Assembly (NCBI RefSeq): GCF_030651745.1
Contig: NZ_JAUSCC010000122.1
Coordinates: forward strand, 1 to 64,000
Length of the DNA: 64,000 bases
Direction of reading: 5' to 3'
DNA from: Methylophaga sp.
GTDB lineage: Bacteria > Pseudomonadota > Gammaproteobacteria > Nitrosococcales > Methylophagaceae
Shown here: positions 17,586 to 26,951 of the stretch, piece after piece
Layout: every line of letters begins with the position of its first letter
Numbering within the stretch: the first letter of the stretch is position 1
The notes under the pieces: generated by a model
Databases searched by the model: none
Seen by the model: only the letters and a program-made list of their open reading frames with translations
What the model was told of the DNA's origin: nothing
Translations under genes and position numbers: made by a program

Positions 17586-18245
17586 TTACTCTATTTTCTG
17601 TAGCTTGGACTGCTTTATTGCCCAGATATACATTTTCTGAAAATCGGGCATGGACTCTCTACCCTTTTCAATTTCCTCTAAGAGCTGCTCTGGTTGTTGG
17701 CGTGCCAGTTCATGTGAAGCTAGACAAAGATACCGGTACCGACCATCTACCTTGTCCATTACTATCCATCCGTCGGTGTTTTCTTTTTCATTCTCGGCTC
17801 GTTCTTCCAACGTCCCCGATACTAATTCGTGTGTAAGTGCTGAGATTTGCTCTGGTGATGGTGATTGACCTTCTGTAATGCCATATTTTTCAAATATAGA
17901 TATTCTTTTTTCATCACTTTGATTGGCCAGGCCTCGTTGAAGGTTTTGAACTATGGACGCTGTATCATGAAAGTGGGCCTTAAATAGCCCATCCAATGAC
18001 TGCTGTTGGCGGAAAGCTGAAACGCGACGCCTTGCTTCTGAAGGCACATTCTCTATGCTCTCAATGGCATTTAACACGGACAGAAAATCAACTCCCTGCT
18101 CCGAAGACTGAGCGAGTGATACTAATTGCATCACCAGATATCCTGAAATAAGCGAATCGCCTAATCCAAGGCGATGAAGATCCAGACAAACGAGCTTTAC
18201 AAAAGGCATCAGGTCGTCCGTGTTGGAGTCGTATTCAGCTGACAT
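17586..18245 (-). CDS. hypothetical protein upstream of hsdM
   Basis: A 219-aa, mostly helical and acidic protein that I do not recognise. It has no signal peptide or membrane segments; its C-terminus ends with a WAIKQSKLQ helix. The position directly before hsdM and the same direction suggest a restriction-operon accessory or controller, but a helix-turn-helix is not evident. ATG 18245 opens the presumed transcript; the region between it and the divergent 18376 gene is about 130 bp and must hold both promoters. Confidence 0.6.
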   Translation of the reverse strand: MSAEYDSNTDDLMPFVKLVCLDLHRLGLGDSLISGYLVMQLVSLAQSSEQGVDFLSVLNAIESIENVPSEARRRVSAFRQQQSLDGLFKAHFHDTASIVQNLQRGLANQSDEKRISIFEKYGITEGQSPSPEQISALTHELVSGTLEERAENEKENTDGWIVMDKVDGRYRYLCLASHELARQQPEQLLEEIEKGRESMPDFQKMYIWAIKQSKLQKIE

Positions 18246-18375
18246 TAACCACTCATTCTCTTTGTCTTGTTTGTCTAAATCTAATTCAGTCTAAATTATA
18301 TCGAAACGCTTGTCTGAGCTTGTTAGAATGCCCATCCTTAAAATAGCATCAATATCACTAAGAGTATCATTACAC

Positions 18376-18897
18376 ATGCGTGACAGAAATTTTCTCCCTA
18401 AGGTCGTCTTGGCAAGTCTTTTACTGGTAACCCCTCATTTGCACGCGGCAACATGGGAGTATAAGAGTACTGACGACCCCATGACGGATGAGCCTATTTA
18501 TGAAGCCGTGATTTTAAGTGACAACCAAGTTGACGTCAGCTTTAATAGAAAAGCGACCCTATCAGTGATAACGCGCTTTCACCCACGAAATGGTTGGAAT
18601 ATTGAATTTACCATTGATAATGATCAGATCTCATGTTTGGGCAGTTGCTCCGTAACAATTCGCTTAGATAATGAGAAGGCGACCAATCACAGTATTGAAA
18701 AGGTATTTAACGTGAAAGGATATGTCTATAGAGTGAGAAACAATGCTGAAAAGGTAGCTGAAGGTATGTTCAGAGCAAAAAAAATATTGGTAGAGCTTGA
18801 GATTTTTGAACAAGGCGCACAGTTATTCAGGTTTGAAACAAATACTTTTGACTATGGCCTTTTCCCCCATAAACCCGGTGAAAAAGAAAAGCGATAA
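18376..18897 (+). CDS. exported hypothetical protein
   Basis: I place the start at ATG 18376, where MRDRNFLPKVVLASLLLVTPHLHA gives a good signal peptide cleaved after the Ala-rich end; the frame is open back to 18310. The mature protein, about 150 aa, is beta-rich with one CLGSC motif that may form a disulfide. It is transcribed divergently from the restriction operon. No family is recognised; a periplasmic location is inferred. Confidence 0.6.
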   Translation: MRDRNFLPKVVLASLLLVTPHLHAATWEYKSTDDPMTDEPIYEAVILSDNQVDVSFNRKATLSVITRFHPRNGWNIEFTIDNDQISCLGSCSVTIRLDNEKATNHSIEKVFNVKGYVYRVRNNAEKVAEGMFRAKKILVELEIFEQGAQLFRFETNTFDYGLFPHKPGEKEKR

Positions 18898-19000
18898 AGT
18901 AGCTCTTCCAGGATATGAGGCGCAGTTGATTAATATTTTGACCCTCAGTCAACCCCCAGCCTTTAAGAGCAGGGTTTCCCACGCAATGAGATGAAATTAT

Positions 19001-20578
19001 CTATGAACGAAATCTGCGGATCATATTGCTTAAATTATAAGATTCCTGAGCAAGATTCTTGGCATTATTACTGGATGCTGAAGAGCTGTTTGCAACGGCT
19101 TCTGCATCAGAATTAATTTTGACAATATTTTCATTCATATTTTCACTAACAGCACTTTGTTCTTCAACTGCTGTGGCAATCATGGTTGCTAAATCGTTCA
19201 ACTCTCGAATTTTCCCCGTAATCGCTGTCACTGAGTCAATAGATTGTTCAACACTTTGACTGCTTTCACTAGCGGTTACTTTAAGCCTGTCCGTACTTGA
19301 AATTGTGCTGGTCATTGCACTGTTAAGTTTCTCTATGAGACCTGCAATTTCATTAGTAGATTCTTGTGTTCTACTGGCAAGGCTTCTGACTTCAGCCGCA
19401 ACAACAGCAAAGCCGCGACCATGATCCCCCGCTCTTGCCGCTTCAATTGCCGCATTGAGCGCAAGTAAATTCGTCTGCTCAGCGACATTAGAAATTACAC
19501 CAATAACCGGCGTAATGGCCTTTGTGCTAATGTTTAACTGATTGATCATTCCAACAATCTCGTCAAATGCCTCATCCATAGCGGCTAAACCATCTTTAGC
19601 TGTAAGTGACAGTGTTGAGGTGTTTTTTGCTAACTCATCTACTTCAGAGGCTTTTGTTGCTGCATTGCTAGCACTTTGCGCTACTTCATAGATGCTGGCT
19701 GACATCTCGGTCATTGCTGTTGCAACCTGATCCGTTTGATCTGCTTGGGAGAGCATTGATTTAGTGATTTCCGACTGAGCATTAAATGTTTGCGATGCTT
19801 CACTCTCAACTTTTTGCGATGTATCACTCATCATGCATAAAACAGTTCGTAATTTTGCGTTAAGAATCTTTGAATGCAGGCTCAGTTGACCAATTTCATC
19901 ATCATTACCGGTGTATATCATTGCCATCAATGGATTGTCGATTTGTGATTTTGCTTCTGCCAGTGCTGAATCCAAACGCTTGAAAACAAATGGCCTCAAA
20001 GCAAAAAAACATAAAGCACCGGCGAACAAACCAGTCATTGCTGCGATCGTCGGTGGTATAAACGCCATACCAAAAAAGCTTATAGCAGCTGTGATAACTA
20101 ATGCCGATAAAGAGGTCAAAGTGACTCGGCCTTTTAACGTCAAACGCTGAAACCAGTTGCCCAGTTTTGGCTTTTTCCCAGCATTTAGTGCATCGTAGAC
20201 TTGTTGAGCTCGTTGAATCGTTTTGGTGTCGGGTTTTGCTCTGACAGACTCATAGCCGATGAGAGTATTGTTTTCAAATATAGGAGTCACATAGGCATCG
20301 ACCCAGTAATAAGCTCCTTTTTTAGTACGATTTTTGACCATTCCCATCCAATGTTTGCCAGACTTGAGATTACTCCACATGTCTGCAAATGCTGCCGAAG
20401 GCATATCTGGATGACGAATAACATTATGATTTTTATGTAGTAGTTCTTCTGATTCAAAGCCACTGACGTTTTGGAAAGCGTTGTTAAAGCTGGTTATAAT
20501 GCCTTTAAGATCTGTCGTGGAAATCAATTCCTCATCAAAGAGGACTTCTTCATTATGTATAGGCAGATTTTTCTTCAT
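19001..20578 (-). CDS. PAS-domain methyl-accepting chemotaxis protein (Aer-like)
   Basis: This 525-aa protein has an N-terminal PAS domain (residues about 20-110) of the type found in Aer redox/energy taxis receptors, two closely spaced membrane segments (about 150-195) and a long C-terminal signalling domain with the conserved hairpin tip ([20 protein letters not shown]). There is no periplasmic sensor, so it senses internal state, possibly through FAD. No che genes are on this window, so it would plug into the host chemotaxis system. Confidence 0.9.
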   Translation of the reverse strand: MKKNLPIHNEEVLFDEELISTTDLKGIITSFNNAFQNVSGFESEELLHKNHNVIRHPDMPSAAFADMWSNLKSGKHWMGMVKNRTKKGAYYWVDAYVTPIFENNTLIGYESVRAKPDTKTIQRAQQVYDALNAGKKPKLGNWFQRLTLKGRVTLTSLSALVITAAISFFGMAFIPPTIAAMTGLFAGALCFFALRPFVFKRLDSALAEAKSQIDNPLMAMIYTGNDDEIGQLSLHSKILNAKLRTVLCMMSDTSQKVESEASQTFNAQSEITKSMLSQADQTDQVATAMTEMSASIYEVAQSASNAATKASEVDELAKNTSTLSLTAKDGLAAMDEAFDEIVGMINQLNISTKAITPVIGVISNVAEQTNLLALNAAIEAARAGDHGRGFAVVAAEVRSLASRTQESTNEIAGLIEKLNSAMTSTISSTDRLKVTASESSQSVEQSIDSVTAITGKIRELNDLATMIATAVEEQSAVSENMNENIVKINSDAEAVANSSSASSNNAKNLAQESYNLSNMIRRFRS

Positions 20579-20657
20579 GAACAGAATTCTTTGTTGTTTG
20601 TTATAAAATTTTTAGCAATATCCATGCCTTTGAGCATGATTGTTTAGAATTAATGAG

Positions 20658-21920
20658 CTAACCACTCTTTACAATTCTATTGCGTCCCTCAGCTTTAGCT
20701 TGATAAAGAGCAATATCTGCTCTTTTAATAAGCTCATGAGGCATTTCTTTAGTAACTTTTTGTGCTAAGCCAACAGAAACAGTAATTTTGCCAACTTTAG
20801 GATGAGAAATTTTTGAAATAGTGTTGCAGCATCGCTCTATCATTATGCTTGCACTTGCTAGGCTGCATTGGTTCATGACGATTACGAATTCCTCCCCACC
20901 CCATCTCACGACAAAGTCAGTTGAGCGCACGGAATTTATCATGGCTGTAGCGACTAGTTGAATTATTTCATCACCAGTGTCGTGGCCCCATGTATCGTTG
21001 ACTCTCTTGAAATAATCAATATCGATAATTGCCAGTGAGATAGGGCCGTTATCGCCATTTGAAACAAAAAGGTGTTCAAGTTCTCTTTCGCCTTGCCCTC
21101 GGGTAAGAGCACCAGTCAGTGAGTCTTTTCGTGTTTCTTCACGAAAAGCCATTTCTTCCTCGACCCATTTCGTCATATCTTTACTGATACTGACATAATT
21201 ATTCACATCACCATTATCGTCCAGAATTGGAGTGATCGTTTGTTCCTGGTGATAGAGCTCACCATTTTTATTTTTGTTGATAAAAGTCGCTCGGAATGTT
21301 TTGCCCGACAATATCGTATGCCAAAGCTTTTTGTAGAAGTCTTTGGCATGTTCTCCAGATTTGAGTATGGATGGTCTTTGCCCGATCATCTCATCTTTTG
21401 AATAACCTGTTAGGCGCAAAAAAGCCTCATTAACAAACTCAATTTTGGCTTTATTATCGGTAATAAATACGGCATCGTCTGTAACGTTGAATGCTGAGGT
21501 CAGCAACTCATTATATTTATCAGCTAGTTTCTGATTAGAAATGTCTTGCTGTATGGAAAGGTAGCATTCGACCTTTCCGCTACTACCTAATATTGGACTA
21601 ATCGTCCATTCAACATAATAAGGCTCACCATCCTTTCGGTAGTTAATAGTGGATCCCTGAAAATTTCTACCTGTTTTCAGACATGCTCTCAAATCATCAA
21701 TAACGACTTTACTGGTTCCGGGACCTTGCAATATTCGTGGATCTTTACCAATCAACTCTTCTAGGGAATAACCCGTTAACTTACAGAATGCCCAGTTTGC
21801 GTAGATAATAGGATGATCTCCATGGTCGTTTTGAGATTGCGTAATTAAAACAGCATTGAAAGCTTGTTCAACTGCAGCTTCAAAAAACTTACCTTGATTA
21901 TCCGCAGGTAGATTACTCAA
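20658..21920 (-). CDS. PAS-PAS-GGDEF diguanylate cyclase
   Basis: This 420-aa cytosolic protein has two PAS domains (about 10-125 and 135-255) and a C-terminal GGDEF domain with an intact GGEEF active site (RWGGEEFVIV). It would make cyclic di-GMP. The first PAS carries GKDPRILQG, the LOV-domain signature with Pro in place of the photoactive Cys, so light sensing by adduct formation is unlikely. No RxxD inhibitory site was identified before GGEEF. It lies 13 bp after the next gene upstream, so the two c-di-GMP proteins are probably co-expressed. Confidence 0.92.
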   Translation of the reverse strand: MSNLPADNQGKFFEAAVEQAFNAVLITQSQNDHGDHPIIYANWAFCKLTGYSLEELIGKDPRILQGPGTSKVVIDDLRACLKTGRNFQGSTINYRKDGEPYYVEWTISPILGSSGKVECYLSIQQDISNQKLADKYNELLTSAFNVTDDAVFITDNKAKIEFVNEAFLRLTGYSKDEMIGQRPSILKSGEHAKDFYKKLWHTILSGKTFRATFINKNKNGELYHQEQTITPILDDNGDVNNYVSISKDMTKWVEEEMAFREETRKDSLTGALTRGQGERELEHLFVSNGDNGPISLAIIDIDYFKRVNDTWGHDTGDEIIQLVATAMINSVRSTDFVVRWGGEEFVIVMNQCSLASASIMIERCCNTISKISHPKVGKITVSVGLAQKVTKEMPHELIKRADIALYQAKAEGRNRIVKSG

Positions 21921-21933
21921 CTAGACCACCTCA

Positions 21934-24228
21934 TTATTTCCACTTTGTAATTAATGATTCAATGTCCTCTGCTTGTAAGGGCTTTGCAAAAAGATAGCCT
22001 TGAAATTTTTTACAATTCATTTCCATGAGTTTTTGTTTCTGTGCCTCGGTTTCAACCCCCTCAGCTATAACGCTCATGTTAAGACTTTGGCCGAGACGAA
22101 TAATACTCACAACGATTGCTTCACTCTCGTTACTAGTTATCAAATCGCTTACAAAAGATTGATCAATTTTTAATTCATCGATTGGCAGCCTCTTTAGATA
22201 GGACAATGATGAAAACCCCGTGCCAAAATCATCAAGAGAAATCATGACACCGAGTGCCTTAATTTTTGCCATTTTGTCGATGATGATATTGTAGTCTTCC
22301 ACAAGTATCGATTCAGTCAATTCCAACTTCAGGCGGTTCGGCTGGATGCATGATTCTGTAATTTCACCCTGGATTTTTTCAATAAAATTATGCTGCATGA
22401 ATTGTTTGAGACTTACATTCACCGATAGTGTCAGATTCTCAAAGTCAGGCTTAGATGACCATATGGCTAATCGTCGGCAGGCAATCTTTATTACCCAGTC
22501 GCCTATTTGGTTAATCAGTCCGGTTTTTTCGGCAATGGGAATAAAATCGGCAGGAGAGATAATGCCTTCATCTGGATCTTGCCATCTGATTAGTACCTCT
22601 GCTCCAGTAGGCGTATTTTTCTCATTAATCTGCATTTGATAAGTCAGGAAAAGTTGATCTGGAATAGCTTCTCTTAACCTGGCTTCAAGTTTGAATCGAT
22701 TTTCTACCCTTGACTGCATATCCTCATTGAAAAAAGCGATCTGAGCTGTATCAAGAGTTTTAGATTCGTAAATAGCCATTTCAACTTGTTTCAAGATTTC
22801 ATTCGATGTTGTTACACGCGGCTGAAAAACGGTAATGCCAACACGAATCTCGGGCCTATACTGAAAATCATTTACTAAAATAGGTTCAGCAGATCTTGTT
22901 ACCAGCAATTCAGCCAGATGATGAGCGTTGTATGCCGCATCATCAGTATCGTTGCCGATGTTATTTGCCAGAATGGCAAAAACGTCTCCACCATATCTGG
23001 CAACAGAAATATGCTGGGATGTCATCGCTAGTCTAGAGCTGAATTCTTCGAGTATGACATCACCAATGTTATGGCCCATTGCTGAGTTAAGCGTTTTAAA
23101 ATTCTTTAAATCCACAAATATTAGTGCCGCGAACTTGCTCGAATGATTTGCAGAGTCGATTAATTCCTTAAGCATAGACATCATTGATGACTTGTTAGGG
23201 AGGTGAGTCAATGCGTCATAATGAGATAAATGATCGATTTGCCGACGCGCCTGTTTTAAATCACTTACATCATTGAACGACGCAATGTAGTTTGTGACAT
23301 TCCCTCTCTCATCTTTAACTACGTTGATACGCAGCCATTCTGGAAACTCTTGACCATTCTTTCTTTTATTCCATATTTCGCCTTGCCAGTAGCCTTTTTC
23401 GTGGATATTGCGCCACATTTCTCGGTAAAAGTCGGCAGATTGACGGCCAGATTTCAGAATAGATGGGTCCTGACCAATCACCTCGTTTTGAGAGTAACCT
23501 GTGATAGTAGAGAAAGCGCGATTAACTCTGACTATTTTTTTATCAGTGCTGGTTATCATTTTCGCTTCATTTGAGTCAAAAGCGGTTGCTGCAATCCTTA
23601 GTTCGTGCTCGGTTTCTTTTTGCTTGGTAATATCTATTACAACACCGCTAAACCGCATGGCCACACCTTTAGAATCCCTCTCGGTAGCTAGTCCTTTAGC
23701 CAAAAGCCATTTGGTTTTGTGTCCAGGGCAACTAACACGATGTTCACATTCAAATTTATCTGTTAATCCATCAATGTGATCATTGATAGCTTTTTGAAGT
23801 CCTGTTACATCATCGGTATGGACAATATTCAACCAGGTTTCAAGTTTGTTATTGATGCCACCGCATTGTTCTAATAGGCTCGACCAATTACCGGCATAAT
23901 CGTAGATTTTTTCATTGAGTCGCCAATCCCATAATCCGTCACCGGCTCTATCAAGTGCGAAATGCCATCTTTCTTCAATGGCGATTTGTTGTTGCATCGC
24001 CTTACTAGAATCGATAAAAAACTTTCGGGTGAGTGCGTACAGAAGCAGTGCCGTTAAAATAACAAAGCCCCAGCCTTTAATGATGTTTAGCCAATGAAGA
24101 GTTTGTTTGTCAAACGGTAAACTGTTGAGAAGTCTGTCAGATAACAGAATCCAGAGAATAGAGACGAACGCGTATATGGCTGCAATTTTGAACGCATTTC
24201 TGTTGATGCTGAGATAAGTTTTTTTCAA
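21934..24228 (-). CDS. PAS-GGDEF-EAL protein, probable c-di-GMP phosphodiesterase
   Basis: This 764-aa protein has two N-terminal membrane helices (about 13-35 and 45-65), two PAS domains, a GGDEF domain and an EAL domain. The GGDEF site reads YGGDVF, so cyclase activity is probably lost. The EAL domain has EVL in place of EAL, with ELTES, DDFGTGFSSLSYL, KIDQSFV and EGVET all present, so hydrolysis of cyclic di-GMP is plausible. With the adjacent cyclase it forms an opposing pair carried on the plasmid. Confidence 0.92.
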   Translation of the reverse strand: MKKTYLSINRNAFKIAAIYAFVSILWILLSDRLLNSLPFDKQTLHWLNIIKGWGFVILTALLLYALTRKFFIDSSKAMQQQIAIEERWHFALDRAGDGLWDWRLNEKIYDYAGNWSSLLEQCGGINNKLETWLNIVHTDDVTGLQKAINDHIDGLTDKFECEHRVSCPGHKTKWLLAKGLATERDSKGVAMRFSGVVIDITKQKETEHELRIAATAFDSNEAKMITSTDKKIVRVNRAFSTITGYSQNEVIGQDPSILKSGRQSADFYREMWRNIHEKGYWQGEIWNKRKNGQEFPEWLRINVVKDERGNVTNYIASFNDVSDLKQARRQIDHLSHYDALTHLPNKSSMMSMLKELIDSANHSSKFAALIFVDLKNFKTLNSAMGHNIGDVILEEFSSRLAMTSQHISVARYGGDVFAILANNIGNDTDDAAYNAHHLAELLVTRSAEPILVNDFQYRPEIRVGITVFQPRVTTSNEILKQVEMAIYESKTLDTAQIAFFNEDMQSRVENRFKLEARLREAIPDQLFLTYQMQINEKNTPTGAEVLIRWQDPDEGIISPADFIPIAEKTGLINQIGDWVIKIACRRLAIWSSKPDFENLTLSVNVSLKQFMQHNFIEKIQGEITESCIQPNRLKLELTESILVEDYNIIIDKMAKIKALGVMISLDDFGTGFSSLSYLKRLPIDELKIDQSFVSDLITSNESEAIVVSIIRLGQSLNMSVIAEGVETEAQKQKLMEMNCKKFQGYLFAKPLQAEDIESLITKWK

Positions 24229-24275
24229 GGCTTAGAACACACATTACGTAAAATTAGTTATTAGATATATCTGCT

Positions 24276-24393
24276 AGGTGTTTGTTTCAAATGGATGTAA
24301 ATACTCGACTTTGTTAAAGCCGTTTGAACTGGGTAATGGAAAACATTTAAATGTTGAAACGAAGTAATTACTCGCATTTGAAACCAAACACCT
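24276..24393. repeat. 118-bp unit with 18-bp terminal inverted repeats
   Basis: AGGTGTTTGTTTCAAATG (24276-24293) matches the reverse complement of 24375-24393 except for one extra base. A perfect 14-bp palindrome AACATTTAAATGTT lies inside. The unit fills the gene-free space between the 24228 and 24408 genes. It may be a small non-autonomous mobile element or a large hairpin regulator; a second copy was not noticed in this window. Confidence 0.55.
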
Positions 24394-24407
24394 TAACAAA
24401 TGAGCAA

Positions 24408-24851
24408 TCATGATTCTTCTTGGCTTTCACGCTGACTTATACGCTCATAAGCCACGCGTTCATTAATAATGTCATCCACTATTTTTCGGTGCAAAGCCAC
24501 AGAAACAGCATCTGGGTTATTGAATCTGCCACCCTGCTTAAATATCAGATCCGCTAGCTCACGCTCACTCATCGCCATGTACTCATCAAGTCTCGCGCCT
24601 TGTTCCGTTAAGACTTCAACGGTTTCCGGATGGACACTTCGCATGGTTAGGCTAGCCAGGTTATCAATTAGTATAAGCACGTTAACTGTATCGTCAGAAA
24701 GATAACTTGGTTCCAAAAAGCGGAGATCAACCAACCCTTTTAATTCACTATAAAGCACATAAACGTCAAAAAAATCGATATCATCTTCCGCAAAGGTTTT
24801 AAGCGTCTCAAGGCGTGCTTTTGCTAACTTGATGATGTTTTGTTCGAGCAT
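24408..24851 (-). CDS. hypothetical protein (147 aa)
   Basis: A helical, acidic 147-aa protein starting MLEQNIIKLAKARL, with no recognised domain. Its last residues (ISQRESQEES) resemble a short decayed coding tail at 25655-25690 (ISQRESE), which hints at a past duplication. It is a single gene on the minus strand. Nothing else is recognised in 24852-25140. Confidence 0.6.
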   Translation of the reverse strand: MLEQNIIKLAKARLETLKTFAEDDIDFFDVYVLYSELKGLVDLRFLEPSYLSDDTVNVLILIDNLASLTMRSVHPETVEVLTEQGARLDEYMAMSERELADLIFKQGGRFNNPDAVSVALHRKIVDDIINERVAYERISQRESQEES

Positions 24852-25140
24852 GCGTTACCTCCCTGTAATGACTTTTTGGCTCTGTTATAAATATCTGACA
24901 ATGGGGGGCATTTACTACAGCTTAGTTATACTTCCTATCATCTCATTTTAAAGAGGGGATACCAAGCCTTAAACGGTTTGTTTGGCTAAATTTTAGTTCA
25001 TTTGGTTTAACTCAAGTATTCAAATAATCTCTGACAGAGTGTATCCGTGAGGCCTGCAACAAAATCAGGGTAGAACCCCAAGGATATTCGTTGTTATCTT
25101 CTCGACCTGATGTGGGTTTCAGAGTAGTTTGCTTTTAGGC

Positions 25141-25476
25141 TCATACATTTAAATTAAGAACTTCTTCAACCAGCCTGTTGAGGCTAATCCCTTTTGACTC
25201 TGCAGTAAGAGTAAGACGCTCCTGTAGCAATGGTGAAATACGAACATTGAATCGTCCTGTAAACTGTTTAGTAGGATTGATTCCACGGTAGTTGCAGGCA
25301 TCAAGGTAAATCTGAAGCGATTTCTCAGCTTCATTCTTTAATGCTTGAATATTGTTAGCATAAAAGTCTGCGCAGCCAGTGAAGCCAATAAACTCTCCGC
25401 GAAACATCTCTATTTCAGGATCAAACTTGATTACAGCCTTGTAACCATCGATTTCCATCATATTGTCTTTGCTCAT
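25141..25476 (-). CDS. hicB: HicB-like antitoxin (orphan)
   Basis: About 111 aa from ATG 25476 (MSKDNMMEIDGYKAV); an upstream ATG at 25503 is possible. The N-terminal half matches the partial RNase-H-like HicB fold (AVIKFDPEIEMFRGEFIGF), and the C-terminal part (FNVRISPLLQERLTLTAESKGISLNRLVEEVL) is a ribbon-helix-helix DNA-binding domain. HicB normally neutralises the HicA mRNA interferase and represses the operon. No hicA is visible on either side, so this is an orphan that may act only as a regulator. Confidence 0.8.
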   Translation of the reverse strand: MSKDNMMEIDGYKAVIKFDPEIEMFRGEFIGFTGCADFYANNIQALKNEAEKSLQIYLDACNYRGINPTKQFTGRFNVRISPLLQERLTLTAESKGISLNRLVEEVLNLNV

Positions 25477-25710
25477 AACTGCAACCCCAGGCTTTTTAAC
25501 CATTCTAGAATGCTCGCAACAGCCCCCTTATTACTATTCGGACCTGATTGTGGTGTATTCCCCCCCCTACTTTTTCCAAAAGAATATATTTATACAAGAA
25601 ATCTTTTTATTTACGTTTATAACTGAGGCCTGTATTACATAGACTCATTCACTTTCACGTTGACTAATATCGCTTTGGCACTCGACAAGTAAAAACGTGT
25701 GAAGGATTAT

Positions 25711-26613
25711 TCATTTTTTCTTTTTCCGTATTTTTTCTTCTGGCAAATAACGATGAATATTCAAAAGCGGACAATATGGCGCTGCTTCTAATAACGCATC
25801 TGAGCGTCTAACACGGACTCTCTGCTGCCATTCTTTAGGGAGTGGCACGATTACCGGCAATGGATCGCCTTCATTTGCAGGGTAAAACAGCGGTAAATGG
25901 GCTGTTGTGACCGGAATACGCTCACCTTCAATGAGGATATTGACCTTGGGTTGAGGCGCAGGCGTGTTCACACGCGCCAGAATTTCACCTTCTGGCAGTA
26001 ACATCAGCTTTGATTGCTCAGCCTCAAGCAATTTACGTTGCTTTTTGTCCGGCGTTTTATTGATTTTTCGTGCAGCCGACTCGATTGCCTGTTCACGGGA
26101 GAGTTTCAGAATAGTTCTTGATTGTGACCAGGTAAAACTGATAGATTCGGGGCGTTTTTCAAGTACGCGAAAGGTTCGACCGGCCATTTTACGATTCAGC
26201 CGACGTAAACCGACCTTCTCCAGCAAGTACTTGCTCAAAGGCATACCCTCAAGCGTTGATTCCTTGTCGGTACTGCGAAGAAATCTGGCCAACTCATCAC
26301 GCAGATCATTTATGGATCGCACCTCCGCCAGCATTTCATACGGTACACCCAAGACAGCAGGCATAGAGCTTGTGCTACCAGCTTGTGCATCGTCATCCAA
26401 GTACTCCAACGCTTCGATATACAGTGCCACCGTTTCTCTGTCGGCATTCAAATGTGCCCAGAACGGATAGGACGTATCGCCCCGGACAAACTCTGCGACG
26501 GCAAACTGTTGATCGCGAAGTGGCAAATACACTTCCTCAAAGCGTTCGATAAGCTTCATCAACTCAGTGGAATGTTCCATCAGCTTCCCTATTTCACTAT
26601 TATTAATAGGCAT
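25711..26613 (-). CDS. tus: Tus-like replication terminus-binding protein
   Basis: This 300-aa protein shows the order of elements of the Tus family by eye. Its helical N-terminal half is followed by RRLNRKMAGRTFRVLEKRP and FTWSQSRTILKLSREQAI, which parallel the LITLNAYRTLTV...GWANKHIIKNLHRDEV part of E. coli Tus. Then come a basic linker, PQPKVNILIEGERIPV and the terminal LLNIHRYLP. Tus binds Ter sites and blocks replisomes from one side. On a plasmid near an iteron field it could stop one fork. The match is remote and from memory, so confidence is moderate. No clear Ter site was found. Confidence 0.55.
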   Translation of the reverse strand: MPINNSEIGKLMEHSTELMKLIERFEEVYLPLRDQQFAVAEFVRGDTSYPFWAHLNADRETVALYIEALEYLDDDAQAGSTSSMPAVLGVPYEMLAEVRSINDLRDELARFLRSTDKESTLEGMPLSKYLLEKVGLRRLNRKMAGRTFRVLEKRPESISFTWSQSRTILKLSREQAIESAARKINKTPDKKQRKLLEAEQSKLMLLPEGEILARVNTPAPQPKVNILIEGERIPVTTAHLPLFYPANEGDPLPVIVPLPKEWQQRVRVRRSDALLEAAPYCPLLNIHRYLPEEKIRKKKK

Positions 26614-26885
26614 AATATAACACAGTCATATTTAAGCAAGCCTAACACCCTCACTCGTACCACGCGCCTTTCCAAATTGACCTGCCGATGTGATCGTATC
26701 GCGCTCGTCTCATTAACGGCGAAGCCGTGCAAGGGAATATTCCAACTGCCTTGTCGGCCCCGGCGTAGCCATAAATGGATTGAAATTAAGAGTAAATAAA
26801 AAGGAAAGAAAATCAAAATAGAAAGATTTTCACCGCTCGAAAGATGTGGGCTTTCATGGCGCAAAGCGTCAGGCTGGTTATGGGG

Positions 26886-26946
26886 TTGCGTGAATGTGAA
26901 TGTGAATGTGTTATAATATAGCTGTCATAAACACATCAAACGGAGG
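26886..26946 (+). promoter_or_regulatory. promoter with GTGAAT repeats and strong RBS
   Basis: A perfect -10 TATAAT lies at 26912-26917. The spacer upstream contains GTGAAT three times in tandem (26889-26909). GGAGG at 26942-26946 precedes ATG 26952. A weak -35 (TTGCGT, 26886) is 20 bp from the -10. The rest of 26614-26885 holds nothing recognised. Confidence 0.6.
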
Positions 26947-26951
26947 TTTTT

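Noticed and set aside
24919..24933. Ter site for the Tus-like protein
   Set aside because: AGTATAACTAA matches the Ter core only partly and other partial matches exist in coding DNA.
25068..25078. GGGTAGAACCC, matching the IS3 terminal repeat
   Set aside because: Only 11 bp, with no transposase or second end nearby; too short to call a solo IS end.
25555..25570. C8 tract as a phase-variation site
   Set aside because: It lies in non-coding DNA with no adjacent frame or promoter that length change would affect.
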